Shown here piece after piece: positions 15,819 to 24,246 of a DNA stretch of 64,000 bases. The position numbers and the translations under genes are program-made. The stretch's first letter is position 1; the number at the start of each line of letters is the position of its first letter. This stretch comes from CATOSP01 sp965197545 (GTDB taxonomy: Bacteria > Chloroflexota > Dehalococcoidia > Lucifugimonadales > UBA3495). Below the pieces are notes generated by a model. The model worked only from the letters and a program-made list of their open reading frames with translations, was not told the DNA's origin and did no database searches. The DNA lies in NCBI GenBank assembly GCA_965197545.1, contig CBDANJ010000008.1, positions 2,623,729-2,687,728 of the forward strand, in the 5' to 3' direction.

Positions 15819-16796
15819 ATGACTCAGATCTACCGCCCCGCGCCCGGTACGCCCGTGGAAGAATTGGATACTCCATGCCTGGTCTTGGACATGGACTCCT
15901 TGGACCACAACATGGACGTCATGGCGAGCTATTATGAGGGTAGGAGTAGCAAGCTGCGCCCTCACAGCAAGAACCACAAGACCCCCGCGTTGGCGCACCG
16001 CCAGATGAGGCGCGGAGGCACCATTGGCGGGGTCTGCGCCGCTAAGGTCTCCGAGGCGGAGGTGATGGTCCACGGTGGGATACCCAGCGTCTTTATCACC
16101 AGCGAGATCCGGGAGTCGTTGAAGATTGAGCGTCTCTGCACCCTGGCGGCGCAGGCGGAAATGCTGGTGGCCTGCGACGATGCGGACAACGCCCGGGACC
16201 TGTCCAGGGCCGCCAACGCCCAGGGAGTGGACCTGGGGGTTGTGATCGAAGTGGAGACGGGACTCAGGCGTTGCGGTGTCCAGGACATCGCCCAGGGGAT
16301 CGAGTTGGCCAGAGCGGTCCAGTCGATGCCGGGTTTGTCCTTCCGGGGCATTATGAGCCACCAGGTGATACCGGCCATGCCCGAGAGGGAGGACAGGGTC
16401 ACTGAAGGGTACCGGGTGATCCAGGGAGTGATCGACCTCAAAGACGCCATAGAGGCGGCGGGCATCCCGGTGGAAATCGTGTCCACCGGCGAGACCTGGA
16501 GCTACGATGTGGCGGGGGAGATACCCGGAGTGACCGAAGTCCAGGGTGGCAGCTACCTGGTTATGGAGACCGGTTATGGCTACATGACCGACTTTCACTA
16601 TGCGGGTAAGGTGCTAACTACAGTGATTAGCGCTCCTCGGCCCGGCGTAGCGGTGGGAGACGCGGGACAGAGGAGCATCGCCACGCTTCGCGGGATGCCG
16701 GAAGTGGAAGGGAGGCCGGGGGTGACGGTGGAGTCGATGGACCCCGATCACGTGGTCTTCCGGGTCGACAGACGGAGCCGGGCTGGAGGTAGGTGA
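15819..16796 (+). CDS. D-threonine aldolase/D-serine dehydratase-like PLP enzyme, C-terminus frameshifted
   Basis: The frame gives 325 residues: TPVEELDTPCLVLDMDSLDHN, Lys51 in RPHSKNHKTP as the PLP lysine, CAAKVSEAEVMVHGGI, and the domain continuing to FRVDRRSRAGGR. The expected C-terminal domain end lies in another frame just downstream, to 16920, so a single-base insertion or two-base deletion near 16765 truncates the protein. The family removes or cleaves D-hydroxyamino acids using PLP and a metal. ATG follows GGAAGGAG. It is 63 nt after a close paralogue. It could be a recent pseudogene or contain an assembly error. Confidence 0.8.
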   Translation: MTQIYRPAPGTPVEELDTPCLVLDMDSLDHNMDVMASYYEGRSSKLRPHSKNHKTPALAHRQMRRGGTIGGVCAAKVSEAEVMVHGGIPSVFITSEIRESLKIERLCTLAAQAEMLVACDDADNARDLSRAANAQGVDLGVVIEVETGLRRCGVQDIAQGIELARAVQSMPGLSFRGIMSHQVIPAMPEREDRVTEGYRVIQGVIDLKDAIEAAGIPVEIVSTGETWSYDVAGEIPGVTEVQGGSYLVMETGYGYMTDFHYAGKVLTTVISAPRPGVAVGDAGQRSIATLRGMPEVEGRPGVTVESMDPDHVVFRVDRRSRAGGR

Positions 16797-16920
16797 CCAG
16801 GTGACCCTAATCCCTTCGCAACAGGACGCCACTGTAAGCCGGTGGGACCGTTTCATCGGTATCCGGGACGGCAAGGTAGAAGCCGTCTGGGACATCCAGG
16901 CCAGGGGTTGCCATAGCTAG
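16766..16920 (+). pseudogene. Out-of-frame C-terminal segment of the preceding aldolase-like gene
   Basis: In the frame +1 relative to the gene ending at 16796, the sequence reads TDGAGLEVGDQVTLIP, then SQQDATVSRWDRFIGIRDGK and VEAVWDIQARGCHS, ending in TAG at 16918-16920. This matches the standard C-terminal end of the family (GDxVxLIPxxxxxTVxxxDxxxxxRxGxVxxxWxIxARG) and the end of the paralogue at 14673-15755. The canonical His-x-Cys metal ligands are not present. It is a continuation of the same gene after a frameshift, not an independent gene. Confidence 0.75.
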
Positions 16921-17000
16921 AAGGACGGATATCCTAACCAGGGACAGAGCGTAGACGGCTACAAGAATTTAGCCTGCCTCAGGCGGATGAGGGCTTAGGG

Positions 17001-17784
17001 ATGGTTAGTCCGTTCCAACATCCAGAATTACGCGATCGGATTTTCGATGGAATAGACCCTACCGGCATGTTTCCGAATGGGGTATCTACCACTGGGTCGT
17101 GTCCATTCGATGAAGATGAGTACGATTCTTTCCTTGTGGAACTGGGGAATCAAGGCTTTGCCACCGTCGTCCGACTTGAACATCCTGGTGATTGGACGGG
17201 AAGATTGGGACAAAGAACACTTGCACGCCGTTATCGAAGGTAGACGGGGTAAAGAACTTCGCGTCTACTCTCAGGAGATGTTTCTCGCATATATCGCTGG
17301 AAGCAACGATCCGCTCGAATCTCCCCCTGTGGCTGAGATTTTTGGTGAGCGTCACCCCGCCTTGGAGCATATAAGGGAGTGGGGATTTGACTGGACTGCC
17401 ACAAGGTTGGTTCCTGCCCTCAGCAGTTCTGGTACCACCGCAACGTGGAAGTGGAAGGCAGAGAGTTTTCTCAAAATAATGGGTTACACTGTTGGAGTAA
17501 AAGGCTGAGACCAGTCGAAACGCCGAATCGCGCTGTATAAGGCATTTTTTGAGGAATTACCCGAAATAGCGGACGCGGATTATAAATCCAAGTGGGGATC
17601 GCCGAAGTCCGGGACGCGACTTCATAGAATGGCTGAACGGCTCAATCTCAATGTTATGCTCGGCATTGCCAGAGGCAATTCGTCAGAAGCGGTCGGGCAT
17701 TGGCTTGAAGACTTGCAGTGGCTCAAGAGCGAGTACTATGACCGTCAGCATACGTTTCAGTGGCCGTCTACTTACGTCGCTTAG
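17001..17784 (+). pseudogene. Broken gene of unknown function (frameshift plus in-frame stop)
   Basis: One ancestral protein of about 260 residues can be read through two lesions. Frame one starts at ATG 17001 (HPELRDRIFDG ... DEYDSFLVELG). A one-base change near 17145 leads into GIKALPPSSDLNILVIGRED, RVYSQEMFLAYIAGSNDP and FGERHPALEHI. The frame then meets TGA at 17506-17508 and continues without a break as RRIALYKAFFEELPEI, KWGSPKSGTRLHRMAERL and AVGHWLEDLQWLKSEYYD to TAG at 17782. The last part resembles a C-terminal module I have seen in restriction- and helicase-linked proteins (WGxPxSxxRLxxMA, WxxDLxWL), but I cannot name the family. Confidence 0.65.
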
Positions 17785-17867
17785 GCTCACATGTCAATGG
17801 TAAGACAACTCCCCCATGCCGTCGTCCAGAATGGCGACCCTTAGATAGAGATGCTAGACTTTGGCAT

Positions 17868-18231
17868 TTAAAGTAGACCGAGCCTTCTCAGGTCATCTTG
17901 CGTCCACCTTGCTTGCCTCTAAACCATGAATCGCAATGTGCCTTGGGAGAAAGTCTCTCCATCGCGTTGAAAAGAGGCTGTCACCCTTCGCCCGTCCAGA
18001 TGCCGGTATTGCCGATGGCTTCCTGATTGCCGCACTAAGAAACTATCTCAAAACCGAGACGAGCCGATGCCTCCCCCTTTCGCAAAAGGGGGATTGAGGG
18101 GGATTTCTCTCCCTGCCTGTAGGTTGGTGGAGATTTGAGATAGTTTCTAATTGGAACCCGTCTCTGGCCAGGCCTCGTATTAGCTGCCTTGCGGTAAGAG
18201 AGCGTAGTTGGGAGAAGCCTATGGGGGTCAT
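17868..18231 (-). pseudogene. hicA: hicA toxin gene split by a MITE and carrying a nonsense codon
   Basis: Minus-strand reading: ATG at 18231 overlaps the hicB stop, giving SLTARQLIRGLARDGFQL. It is then interrupted by the element at 18039-18147, and resumes after it as VRQSGSHRQYRHLDGRRVTA, DGETFSQGTLRFMV, TAG (17919-17921), RQARWTQDDLRRLGLL, stop at 17868-17870. Removing the 109-bp element and one 3-bp duplication leaves 252 nt, an exact 84-codon HicA frame with the GSHxxYRH motif and its catalytic His. HicA is a small mRNA interferase. Both lesions make the toxin inactive. Confidence 0.85.
18039..18147. mobile_element. MITE-like element inserted in hicA, with TAA duplication
   Basis: A 109-bp non-coding element bounded by inverted terminal repeats GAAACTATCTCAAA and its complement, containing the palindromic core CCCCCTTTCGCAAAAGGGGG. 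It is flanked by TAA on both sides (18036-18038 and 18148-18150). The empty site CAATTAGTGCGG can be rebuilt on the minus strand because the host gene, hicA, is recognisable. The TA-containing duplication would fit mobilisation by an IS630/Tc1-like transposase; none is present in this window. It is the best-preserved copy of a family with several members here. Confidence 0.85.
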
Positions 18232-18473
18232 ATAGTAATGGCGACCCTAGACTCCTCTGCTCCTACGCGATCCAATGCGAGGTCTTCCGGTATTGGCTCG
18301 TCGTATTCGATCATACTCTGAAGGGTCATTTTCAGAACTTCTCGAATGTTCGCTTGGGCCTCTTCCTTAGTGTAGCCCCACGTCGCCCCTCCCCGGTCTG
18401 CGAGGGCCGGTGAATAGGCTAACCACCGGTCTTCGTCAGGCTCTATTACGACTTTGAAGGTGTAAGTTTTCAT
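18228..18473 (-). CDS. hicB: HicB-like antitoxin, orphaned
   Basis: Protein of 81 residues starting MKTYTFKVVIEPDEDRWLAY. The order of strands and helices (GYTKEEAQANIREVLKMTLQSMIEYDEPIPED) is that of the HicB RNase H-like antitoxin. No separate DNA-binding domain is seen. ATG at 18473 is the natural family start; an upstream start at 18503 would add ten unrelated residues. Its stop overlaps the start of hicA as ATGA, but hicA is split by a mobile element and has a nonsense codon. The antitoxin appears intact, as expected if loss of the toxin is tolerated. Confidence 0.85.
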   Translation of the reverse strand: MKTYTFKVVIEPDEDRWLAYSPALADRGGATWGYTKEEAQANIREVLKMTLQSMIEYDEPIPEDLALDRVGAEESRVAITI

Positions 18474-18505
18474 TGCGCGCCCCTGGTCTGGAATTACCGT
18501 CAACC

Positions 18506-18826
18506 CTACGACGGTTGGGGTGCGAATTCAGGGGAGAGCATCAGGTAGGTTTTCTGCGCTTGGATTAGCCCACGTACTGCGGGGAGGTACTTCCCCGTCC
18601 AGTCCGGGTCAGCGGCAACCTGCTTCTTCGCCTCGTCCAAGTGCGCGTAGTCCCGGTAGCCCCAGATGTGGACCACCTGGTTCAATTCGCCCACGTCGCT
18701 GTAGTACCAGCCCGCAAGTTTGACCCCGTACTTGGCCCGTATCGGGATCGAAAGCTCCTCGACGGCCTTCATGTAATCAGGGATCGCGCCCGGCTTGAAC
18801 GTGTACTGGCGAAAGTCGTAGATCAT
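18506..18826 (-). CDS. NIPSNAP family protein
   Basis: A 106-residue dimeric alpha-beta barrel protein with the NIPSNAP pattern: MIYDFRQYTFKPGAIPDYM, then KLAGWYYSDVGELNQVVHIWGYRDYAHLDE. The family has no settled enzymatic activity; bacterial copies often sit beside CoA-ester or degradative genes. The ATG is preceded by GGAGTGAGGAG. It lies 32 nt upstream of hicB on the same strand and 83 nt downstream of fhs. It could be part of the fhs transcript. Confidence 0.85.
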   Translation of the reverse strand: MIYDFRQYTFKPGAIPDYMKAVEELSIPIRAKYGVKLAGWYYSDVGELNQVVHIWGYRDYAHLDEAKKQVAADPDWTGKYLPAVRGLIQAQKTYLMLSPEFAPQPS

Positions 18827-18909
18827 CTCCTCACTCCTTTATTTGTTTTGTTGCGGCTAGTTGTCAGTTGTCGATGTCCGGTTGCCAGAGGATAGTGGTC
18901 AGTCCGGGT

Positions 18910-20544
18910 TTACAGGCCCACTATTTCCCCATCGGCGTCCACGTCCATGTCCATCGCCCTGGGCCGCGTGGGCAGTCCAGGTAAGGTCTCAATGCGTCCT
19001 GCTAGGGCGTAGAGAAACCCCGCTCCCACTGAAGCTCGGATGTCCGACACGGGGAAGGTGTATCCCGACGGGCTGCCGCGGCGGGTAGGGTCGTGGGATA
19101 CCGACAGGTGGGTCTTGGCCATGCAGATGGGCAGATTGTCCCACCCCTGGGCGGCGAAGAACCTTGCCTTTCGCCGGGCGTCGGGAGTCCAGCTTACGGA
19201 CTCCGCGCCGTAGACTCTTTTTGACAGGGCCAGCACTTTGTCCTCGATCGACGCGTCGAGAGGATAGGCATAGTCCATTTCCGACGGGGTAGCGCTATCG
19301 TCCGCCGCCATTTGGGCTACGGCTCTTGCCAGGTCCACGCTCCCGTCGCCGCCGTGGGCAAACCCCGCGTATTCGGCGATGGCATAAACGCCGGCATTCT
19401 TCGCGATATCTCCCACCGCCTTCAACTCTTCGGGGCTGTCGCCTTCCATCCGGTTTAACGCCACCACCACCGGCAGGCCGAAGCTACGGACGATATTTAT
19501 ATGATGGACCAGGTTGGAAGACCCCGCCTCGACCGCCTCCCGGTTGGGCTTCGCCAGGTCCCGCCGGCGCGCCCCGCCATGCCAACGTATCGCTCGGAGG
19601 GATGAGACCAGCACGGCCCCACTGACGGGCAGGCCGCTCTGCCTGGTCTTGATGTGCATGAACTTCTCGAATCCCAGGTCGGAACCGAACCCCGCTTCGG
19701 TAATCACGTGATCGGCGTAGCCCATGCCCAGCTTGTCGGCAATGATCGAACTACAACCATGTGCGATGTTGCCGAAGGGTCCGGCGTGTACGATCGCCGG
19801 CTGGCCTTCGAGAGTTTGGACCAGGTTGGGCATGATGGAATGGCGCATCACGGCCATCAGTGGTCCGGTCAAGCCAAGGTCCTCGACGGAGACCGGTTCG
19901 CCGCCCCGGTTGGTCCCGGCTACTATGCGGGACAGCCGGGACCGGAGATCGTCCAAGTCTTCGGCCAATGCGAGGATCGCCATGATTTCCGATGCGGTGA
20001 CAAAGTCGAAACGGGTCTCGCGTAAGGGGCTGTTGGCGTTGCCTCCCAGCCCGCTCGTGATCTGCCGTAGCGACCGGTCCGAAGCGTCGGTCACCCGGGA
20101 CCATTGGATGCCCTCCGGGGCCATGTCGCATGCGTTATTCCGGTACACGGCGTTTTCCACCAGGGCCGCCAGCAGGTTGTGAGTGGACCCCACGGCATGG
20201 GCGTCGCCCGTGAAGTGGATGTTGATCTCATCTTCGGGAACGATCCGGGCTTTCCCGCCGCCGGTGCCGCCCCCCTTGATCCCAAAGATCGGGCCCAAGG
20301 CTGGCTCCCGAAGGTTCACCACAGGCCGGTAACCCAGCTTGCCCAGCCCTTGGGTCAGGCCGATAGCCGTGGTGGTCTTTCCCTCTCCGGCGGGAGTGGG
20401 AGTAATTCCGGTAACTACTATCAGTTTGGCCGGACGGGTGTCCTTGATCGCGTCCAGGCTAATCTTGGCTTTGTACTGTCCGAATGGAATCAGGTGTTCT
20501 TGGTCGAGGCCAAGTCGGTCCGCTACAACATGAATCGGGTCCAT
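18910..20544 (-). CDS. fhs: Formate-tetrahydrofolate ligase
   Basis: Protein of 544 residues, close to the usual 555. It has the P-loop TPAGEGKTTT, EPALGPIFGIKGGGTGGGKA, INIHFTGDAHAVGSTHNLL and the C-terminal GFLYALAG segment. The enzyme makes 10-formyl-THF from formate, THF and ATP. The adjoining, same-strand metH lies 69 nt upstream, so formate activation and methyl transfer through folate appear to be linked in one transcription unit. It starts at ATG 20544, in agreement with family length. Confidence 0.95.
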   Translation of the reverse strand: MDPIHVVADRLGLDQEHLIPFGQYKAKISLDAIKDTRPAKLIVVTGITPTPAGEGKTTTAIGLTQGLGKLGYRPVVNLREPALGPIFGIKGGGTGGGKARIVPEDEINIHFTGDAHAVGSTHNLLAALVENAVYRNNACDMAPEGIQWSRVTDASDRSLRQITSGLGGNANSPLRETRFDFVTASEIMAILALAEDLDDLRSRLSRIVAGTNRGGEPVSVEDLGLTGPLMAVMRHSIMPNLVQTLEGQPAIVHAGPFGNIAHGCSSIIADKLGMGYADHVITEAGFGSDLGFEKFMHIKTRQSGLPVSGAVLVSSLRAIRWHGGARRRDLAKPNREAVEAGSSNLVHHINIVRSFGLPVVVALNRMEGDSPEELKAVGDIAKNAGVYAIAEYAGFAHGGDGSVDLARAVAQMAADDSATPSEMDYAYPLDASIEDKVLALSKRVYGAESVSWTPDARRKARFFAAQGWDNLPICMAKTHLSVSHDPTRRGSPSGYTFPVSDIRASVGAGFLYALAGRIETLPGLPTRPRAMDMDVDADGEIVGL

Positions 20545-20613
20545 TACGCCCCCAAATCGTAATGCTTGTCTGGCATTTGCCGGTTTATTGTCGGGCCGGT
20601 ATCGGGCCAGGAC

Positions 20614-23600
20614 CTACCCGCTGGCCCGGAGCGCCTCAACTTCCCGTTCAAGGCGCTGGATATCCTGCTCACTCAGGTTGAAATACTTGGCGGCGGGGTG
20701 ATGGACGACTACCGCCGACACCGACGACTCCGGATCCATCATGTACTCTTCGGTCAGCTCGACGCCAATGTTGGAAGTCACGTCAAGCAGGCTGAATAGC
20801 TTCTCCTGGTCCTCCAAGCGGGGGCAAGCCGGGTATCCGAACGAATACCTGCAACCCCTGTACTGTGCCCGGAAAAGGTCTTGGTAACTTAGACCGGCAC
20901 GGTCGCCGACTCCCCACATCTGGCGGATCTGCTGGTGCAACAGCTCCGCAAACCCTTCCGCGGACTCCAAGGCCAGCGCCTGCAGAATGTGCGCGTTCAG
21001 GTATTGCCCCTCGGCCATCCACTTCTCCGCCAGACTGCGGATTCCGGGCCCGATGGAGGTTACAAACATGGCGACATAATCAACGCCGTGTCCGGACCCT
21101 GACGCCCGCCCGTTGCCCCCTGAGGACCTGGGAAGCACGTAATCCGACAGGCAGAGCCCGTCTCGCTGCGCCTGCCGTCCGAAGTGAAAACGCTCGATGA
21201 CCGTGTTCCCGTCCGGCCCGAGGACCAGCAGCGATTGCCCGTCTGACTGGCAGGGGAAGAACTTGAAAACGGCGTTGGCCCTGATCTCAGGGTGGGCCAA
21301 CACCAAGTCCTCCACCTTGCGAACGGAGTCGCGCAACTCGGCTGCCGCCGGGTCTCCCGATTCAAGGGCGTCGGCGAAACGTCCATTAAATCCCAGGTGC
21401 CGCGTGTAGAGCATCTGGGGATTGATGTACGGGAAGATCTCTCCCATATCGTAGTCGCGGAGCACGTGCGGGAGAAGGTCGGGAGGCCTCGGGAACTCGA
21501 TATCCCATGGGACCTTCGCGGCCGGGACGGGGTCCTTCTCGTCCTTCGGTTCCGCGCGTTGGACTTCGGCTTCGATCATCTGGTTAGTTTCAGCCTGGAG
21601 GGACATAGCCAGCTTCTGCCGCTCGTCATCGTCCTGTATCAGGTTGGCCAGGGCCAGCCCGCTCATGGCGTCCTGAGAGTAGGCCACCAACCCGCCGTAT
21701 TCCGGGGCAATTTGCAGGCGCGTAAACCGGTTGGACAGGGCCGCTCCTCCCACCAGGATGGGGCAATCAATCTGGGCCTGGCGCAGGTCGTGGACGGTCT
21801 CGACCATCATCCTGGCTGACTTCACCAGCAACCCGGAAAGGCCGATGATGTCCGGGTTATGACGCTGGCAAGCCTCAATGAGGTCCTGAGGCGGGACTTT
21901 AATCCCCAGGTTTATCACCCGGTAACCGTTGTTCGACAGGATGATATCCACCAGGTTCTTCCCAATGTCATGGACATCGCCCTTTACGGTGGCCAGCACG
22001 ACGCTGCCCTTCTGTGCGCTGTCGTTTCGTTCCATGTGGGGTTCGAGATGCGCTACAGCGGCCTTCATGGACTCGGCTGACTGAAGCACTTCCGCGACGA
22101 TGAGTTGGTTGGCGTTGAACTGACGCCCCACCTCTTCCATGCCTGCCATCAAAGGGCCATTAATGATCTCAAGGGGAGGGCGACCGCTTAACGCTTCGTC
22201 AAGGTCGTCGGTCAAGCCCTCCTTGGTGCCCTCGATGATGGCCAGGGAAAGCCGTTCGTCCAGGGGAAGTTGGAGCCGGTCCTGGGCCGTCGATTTTGGC
22301 GCCTTGTCTCGGAAGTGGGCTGCGAACGCCGCCACCGGATCGTCACCCCGGTACCAGATGAGGTCTTCGGCAAGCTGCCGCTCTTCTTCCGGAATCGACG
22401 TGTAACGCTGCATTAGTTCGGCATTGACGATGGCCATGTCGAGCCCGGCTTGGACGCAGTGGTAGAGAAACACCGAGTTGAGCACCTCACGCCCCGCAGA
22501 CGGCAGGCCGAAGGAGACGTTGGAAATCCCAAGCACTGTCTTGGTCTGGGGGAGAGCTTCCTTAATTAGCCGCACGCCCTCAATGGTCTCGGCGGCGGAA
22601 CCGACGTAATTCTGGTCTCCGGTGCCGCACGGGAATACCAACGGATCGAAGATGACGTCTTCCAGCGGAACGCCGTATTTTTCGTTAAGGATTGAGGCGG
22701 AGCGCTTGGCAATTTCCAATTTCCGTTGACGGGTGATGGCCTGGGCTTGCTCCTTGTCCTCGTCGATACAGCCGACCACCAGGGCCGCGCCGAACCGGCG
22801 GGCCAGCGGCACCACGGCATCGAATCGCGCCTCGCCGTCCTCCAGGTTCACCGAGTTGATTACGGCCTTGCCTTGCAGCTTTTTCAAAGACAGCTCGATA
22901 ACATCCGCGTCGGTGGAGTCGACCATGATCGTTGCCTTGACCTTTTTGGTCAGAAGGTCGAGGAAGGTCTCCATGTCCGCCGACTCGTTGCGGTCGGGGT
23001 CCTGGAGGCACACGTCCAGGATGTGCGCCCCGTTTCTTACCTGGCGGCGGCCTATTTCCGCCGACTCTTCAAACGCTCCCTGTGAGATCAACCGGCGGAA
23101 ACGGCGGCTACCCAGCACGTTGGTCCGTTCTCCTACGATTACCGGGCGGGTGTCTTCGTCCACCAACAGAGCCTCGATCCCTGATACCCTAGTCTCCTGA
23201 GACTCCACCGTTTGGCGGGCCGGTCTCCCCTGGGCTGCTTGGCCCAACAACCGAACGTGATCGGGCACAGTGCCGCAGCAGCCGCCCACGACGTTCAACC
23301 AACCGGACTCCATGAACCGCGATACCGTAGCCGCCATCATTTCCGGGGTCTCGTTATACGTGCCGTTCTCGTCGGGCAAACCGGCGTTGGGAACGCAGGC
23401 AACGGGGAAGCGAGACAGGCTGGCCAAGGTCCGCACGTGGTCGGTCATAAACTCCGGACCGGTCGCGCAGTTGAATCCTATCCAGAGCAGGTCCCGGTGG
23501 GCCAGTGAGGTATAAAAGGCTTCGGCATCCTGACCTGCGAGCAAGGTCCCCATAGGCTCTACCGTACCCTGTACCGCCACTGGGACTCTGCGGCCCAGTT

Positions 23601-24159
23601 CGTCAAACGCCCGGTCGATACCCTCTAACCCCGCTTTTACGTTGATCGTGTCCTGGGCTGTCTCCAGCAGCAGCACATCCACGCCGCCTTCCATCAACCC
23701 GGCGGCCTGCTCCTGGTACGACGCCGCCAACTCGTCGAAGGTCACACCACCGGTAACTGAAATCGCCTTGGTGGTTGGTCCCATTGACCCGGCAACGAAG
23801 CGGGGCTTATCCGGAGCGGACGCCGCTTCGGCCAGCCCACGGGCGAGCCTGGCGGCTTCCTGGTTGATCTTCCGGGCCTCGTGGGCTAAACCGTATTCGG
23901 CCAGGACTATCGACGTTGCGCCAAATGTGTTCGTCTCAAGGATGTCGGCTCCGGCATCCAAAAAATTCTGATGGATTCCCAATACGGCGTCCGGCTTGGT
24001 CAGGACCAGATACTCGTTGCAACCCTCGTATTCCGGCCCACCGAAGTCTTCAGGTCCCAGATCAAGTTCCTGGATCGCCGTGCCCATGGCCCCGTCGAGC
24101 ACCAGAATCCGTTCCTTTATTAGCGATATTAGTTGTTCAGCACGTGGTTCATAGACCAT
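20614..24159 (-). CDS. metH: Cobalamin-dependent methionine synthase MetH
   Basis: Protein of 1181 residues with all modules. The homocysteine-binding barrel has zinc Cys in FNCATGPEFM and GGCCGTVPDH. The methyl-THF/pterin-binding domain starts around VIVGERTNVLGSRRFRR. The cobalamin cap and Rossmann domain has the lower-ligand motif DVHDIGKN. The reactivation domain (WDIEFPRPPDLLPHVL, YRGCRYSFGYPACP) binds S-adenosylmethionine. The ATG at 24159 follows GAAG; GTG at 24165 is also possible. It needs cobalamin, but no B12 riboswitch is evident upstream. It is followed by fhs on the same strand. Confidence 0.95.
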   Translation of the reverse strand: MVYEPRAEQLISLIKERILVLDGAMGTAIQELDLGPEDFGGPEYEGCNEYLVLTKPDAVLGIHQNFLDAGADILETNTFGATSIVLAEYGLAHEARKINQEAARLARGLAEAASAPDKPRFVAGSMGPTTKAISVTGGVTFDELAASYQEQAAGLMEGGVDVLLLETAQDTINVKAGLEGIDRAFDELGRRVPVAVQGTVEPMGTLLAGQDAEAFYTSLAHRDLLWIGFNCATGPEFMTDHVRTLASLSRFPVACVPNAGLPDENGTYNETPEMMAATVSRFMESGWLNVVGGCCGTVPDHVRLLGQAAQGRPARQTVESQETRVSGIEALLVDEDTRPVIVGERTNVLGSRRFRRLISQGAFEESAEIGRRQVRNGAHILDVCLQDPDRNESADMETFLDLLTKKVKATIMVDSTDADVIELSLKKLQGKAVINSVNLEDGEARFDAVVPLARRFGAALVVGCIDEDKEQAQAITRQRKLEIAKRSASILNEKYGVPLEDVIFDPLVFPCGTGDQNYVGSAAETIEGVRLIKEALPQTKTVLGISNVSFGLPSAGREVLNSVFLYHCVQAGLDMAIVNAELMQRYTSIPEEERQLAEDLIWYRGDDPVAAFAAHFRDKAPKSTAQDRLQLPLDERLSLAIIEGTKEGLTDDLDEALSGRPPLEIINGPLMAGMEEVGRQFNANQLIVAEVLQSAESMKAAVAHLEPHMERNDSAQKGSVVLATVKGDVHDIGKNLVDIILSNNGYRVINLGIKVPPQDLIEACQRHNPDIIGLSGLLVKSARMMVETVHDLRQAQIDCPILVGGAALSNRFTRLQIAPEYGGLVAYSQDAMSGLALANLIQDDDERQKLAMSLQAETNQMIEAEVQRAEPKDEKDPVPAAKVPWDIEFPRPPDLLPHVLRDYDMGEIFPYINPQMLYTRHLGFNGRFADALESGDPAAAELRDSVRKVEDLVLAHPEIRANAVFKFFPCQSDGQSLLVLGPDGNTVIERFHFGRQAQRDGLCLSDYVLPRSSGGNGRASGSGHGVDYVAMFVTSIGPGIRSLAEKWMAEGQYLNAHILQALALESAEGFAELLHQQIRQMWGVGDRAGLSYQDLFRAQYRGCRYSFGYPACPRLEDQEKLFSLLDVTSNIGVELTEEYMMDPESSVSAVVVHHPAAKYFNLSEQDIQRLEREVEALRASG

Positions 24160-24246
24160 AAGCACTTCGCCATAGCTAAATTTGCGTTGTCAATTATACC
24201 AGCCGACTGTCGACCGGCTGACTCGGAGTTGTCCTCGTCCGGGAGT

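Noticed and set aside
15387..16598. 403-codon minus-strand frame covering both aldolase-like genes
   Set aside because: It is a shadow of two real plus-strand genes with clear family motifs; its own translation shows no recognisable domain.
17506..17508. In-frame TGA in the unknown broken gene considered as selenocysteine
   Set aside because: The context VGVKG-TGA-DQSKRR is not a redox site, and the same gene has a separate frameshift, so decay is the simpler reading.
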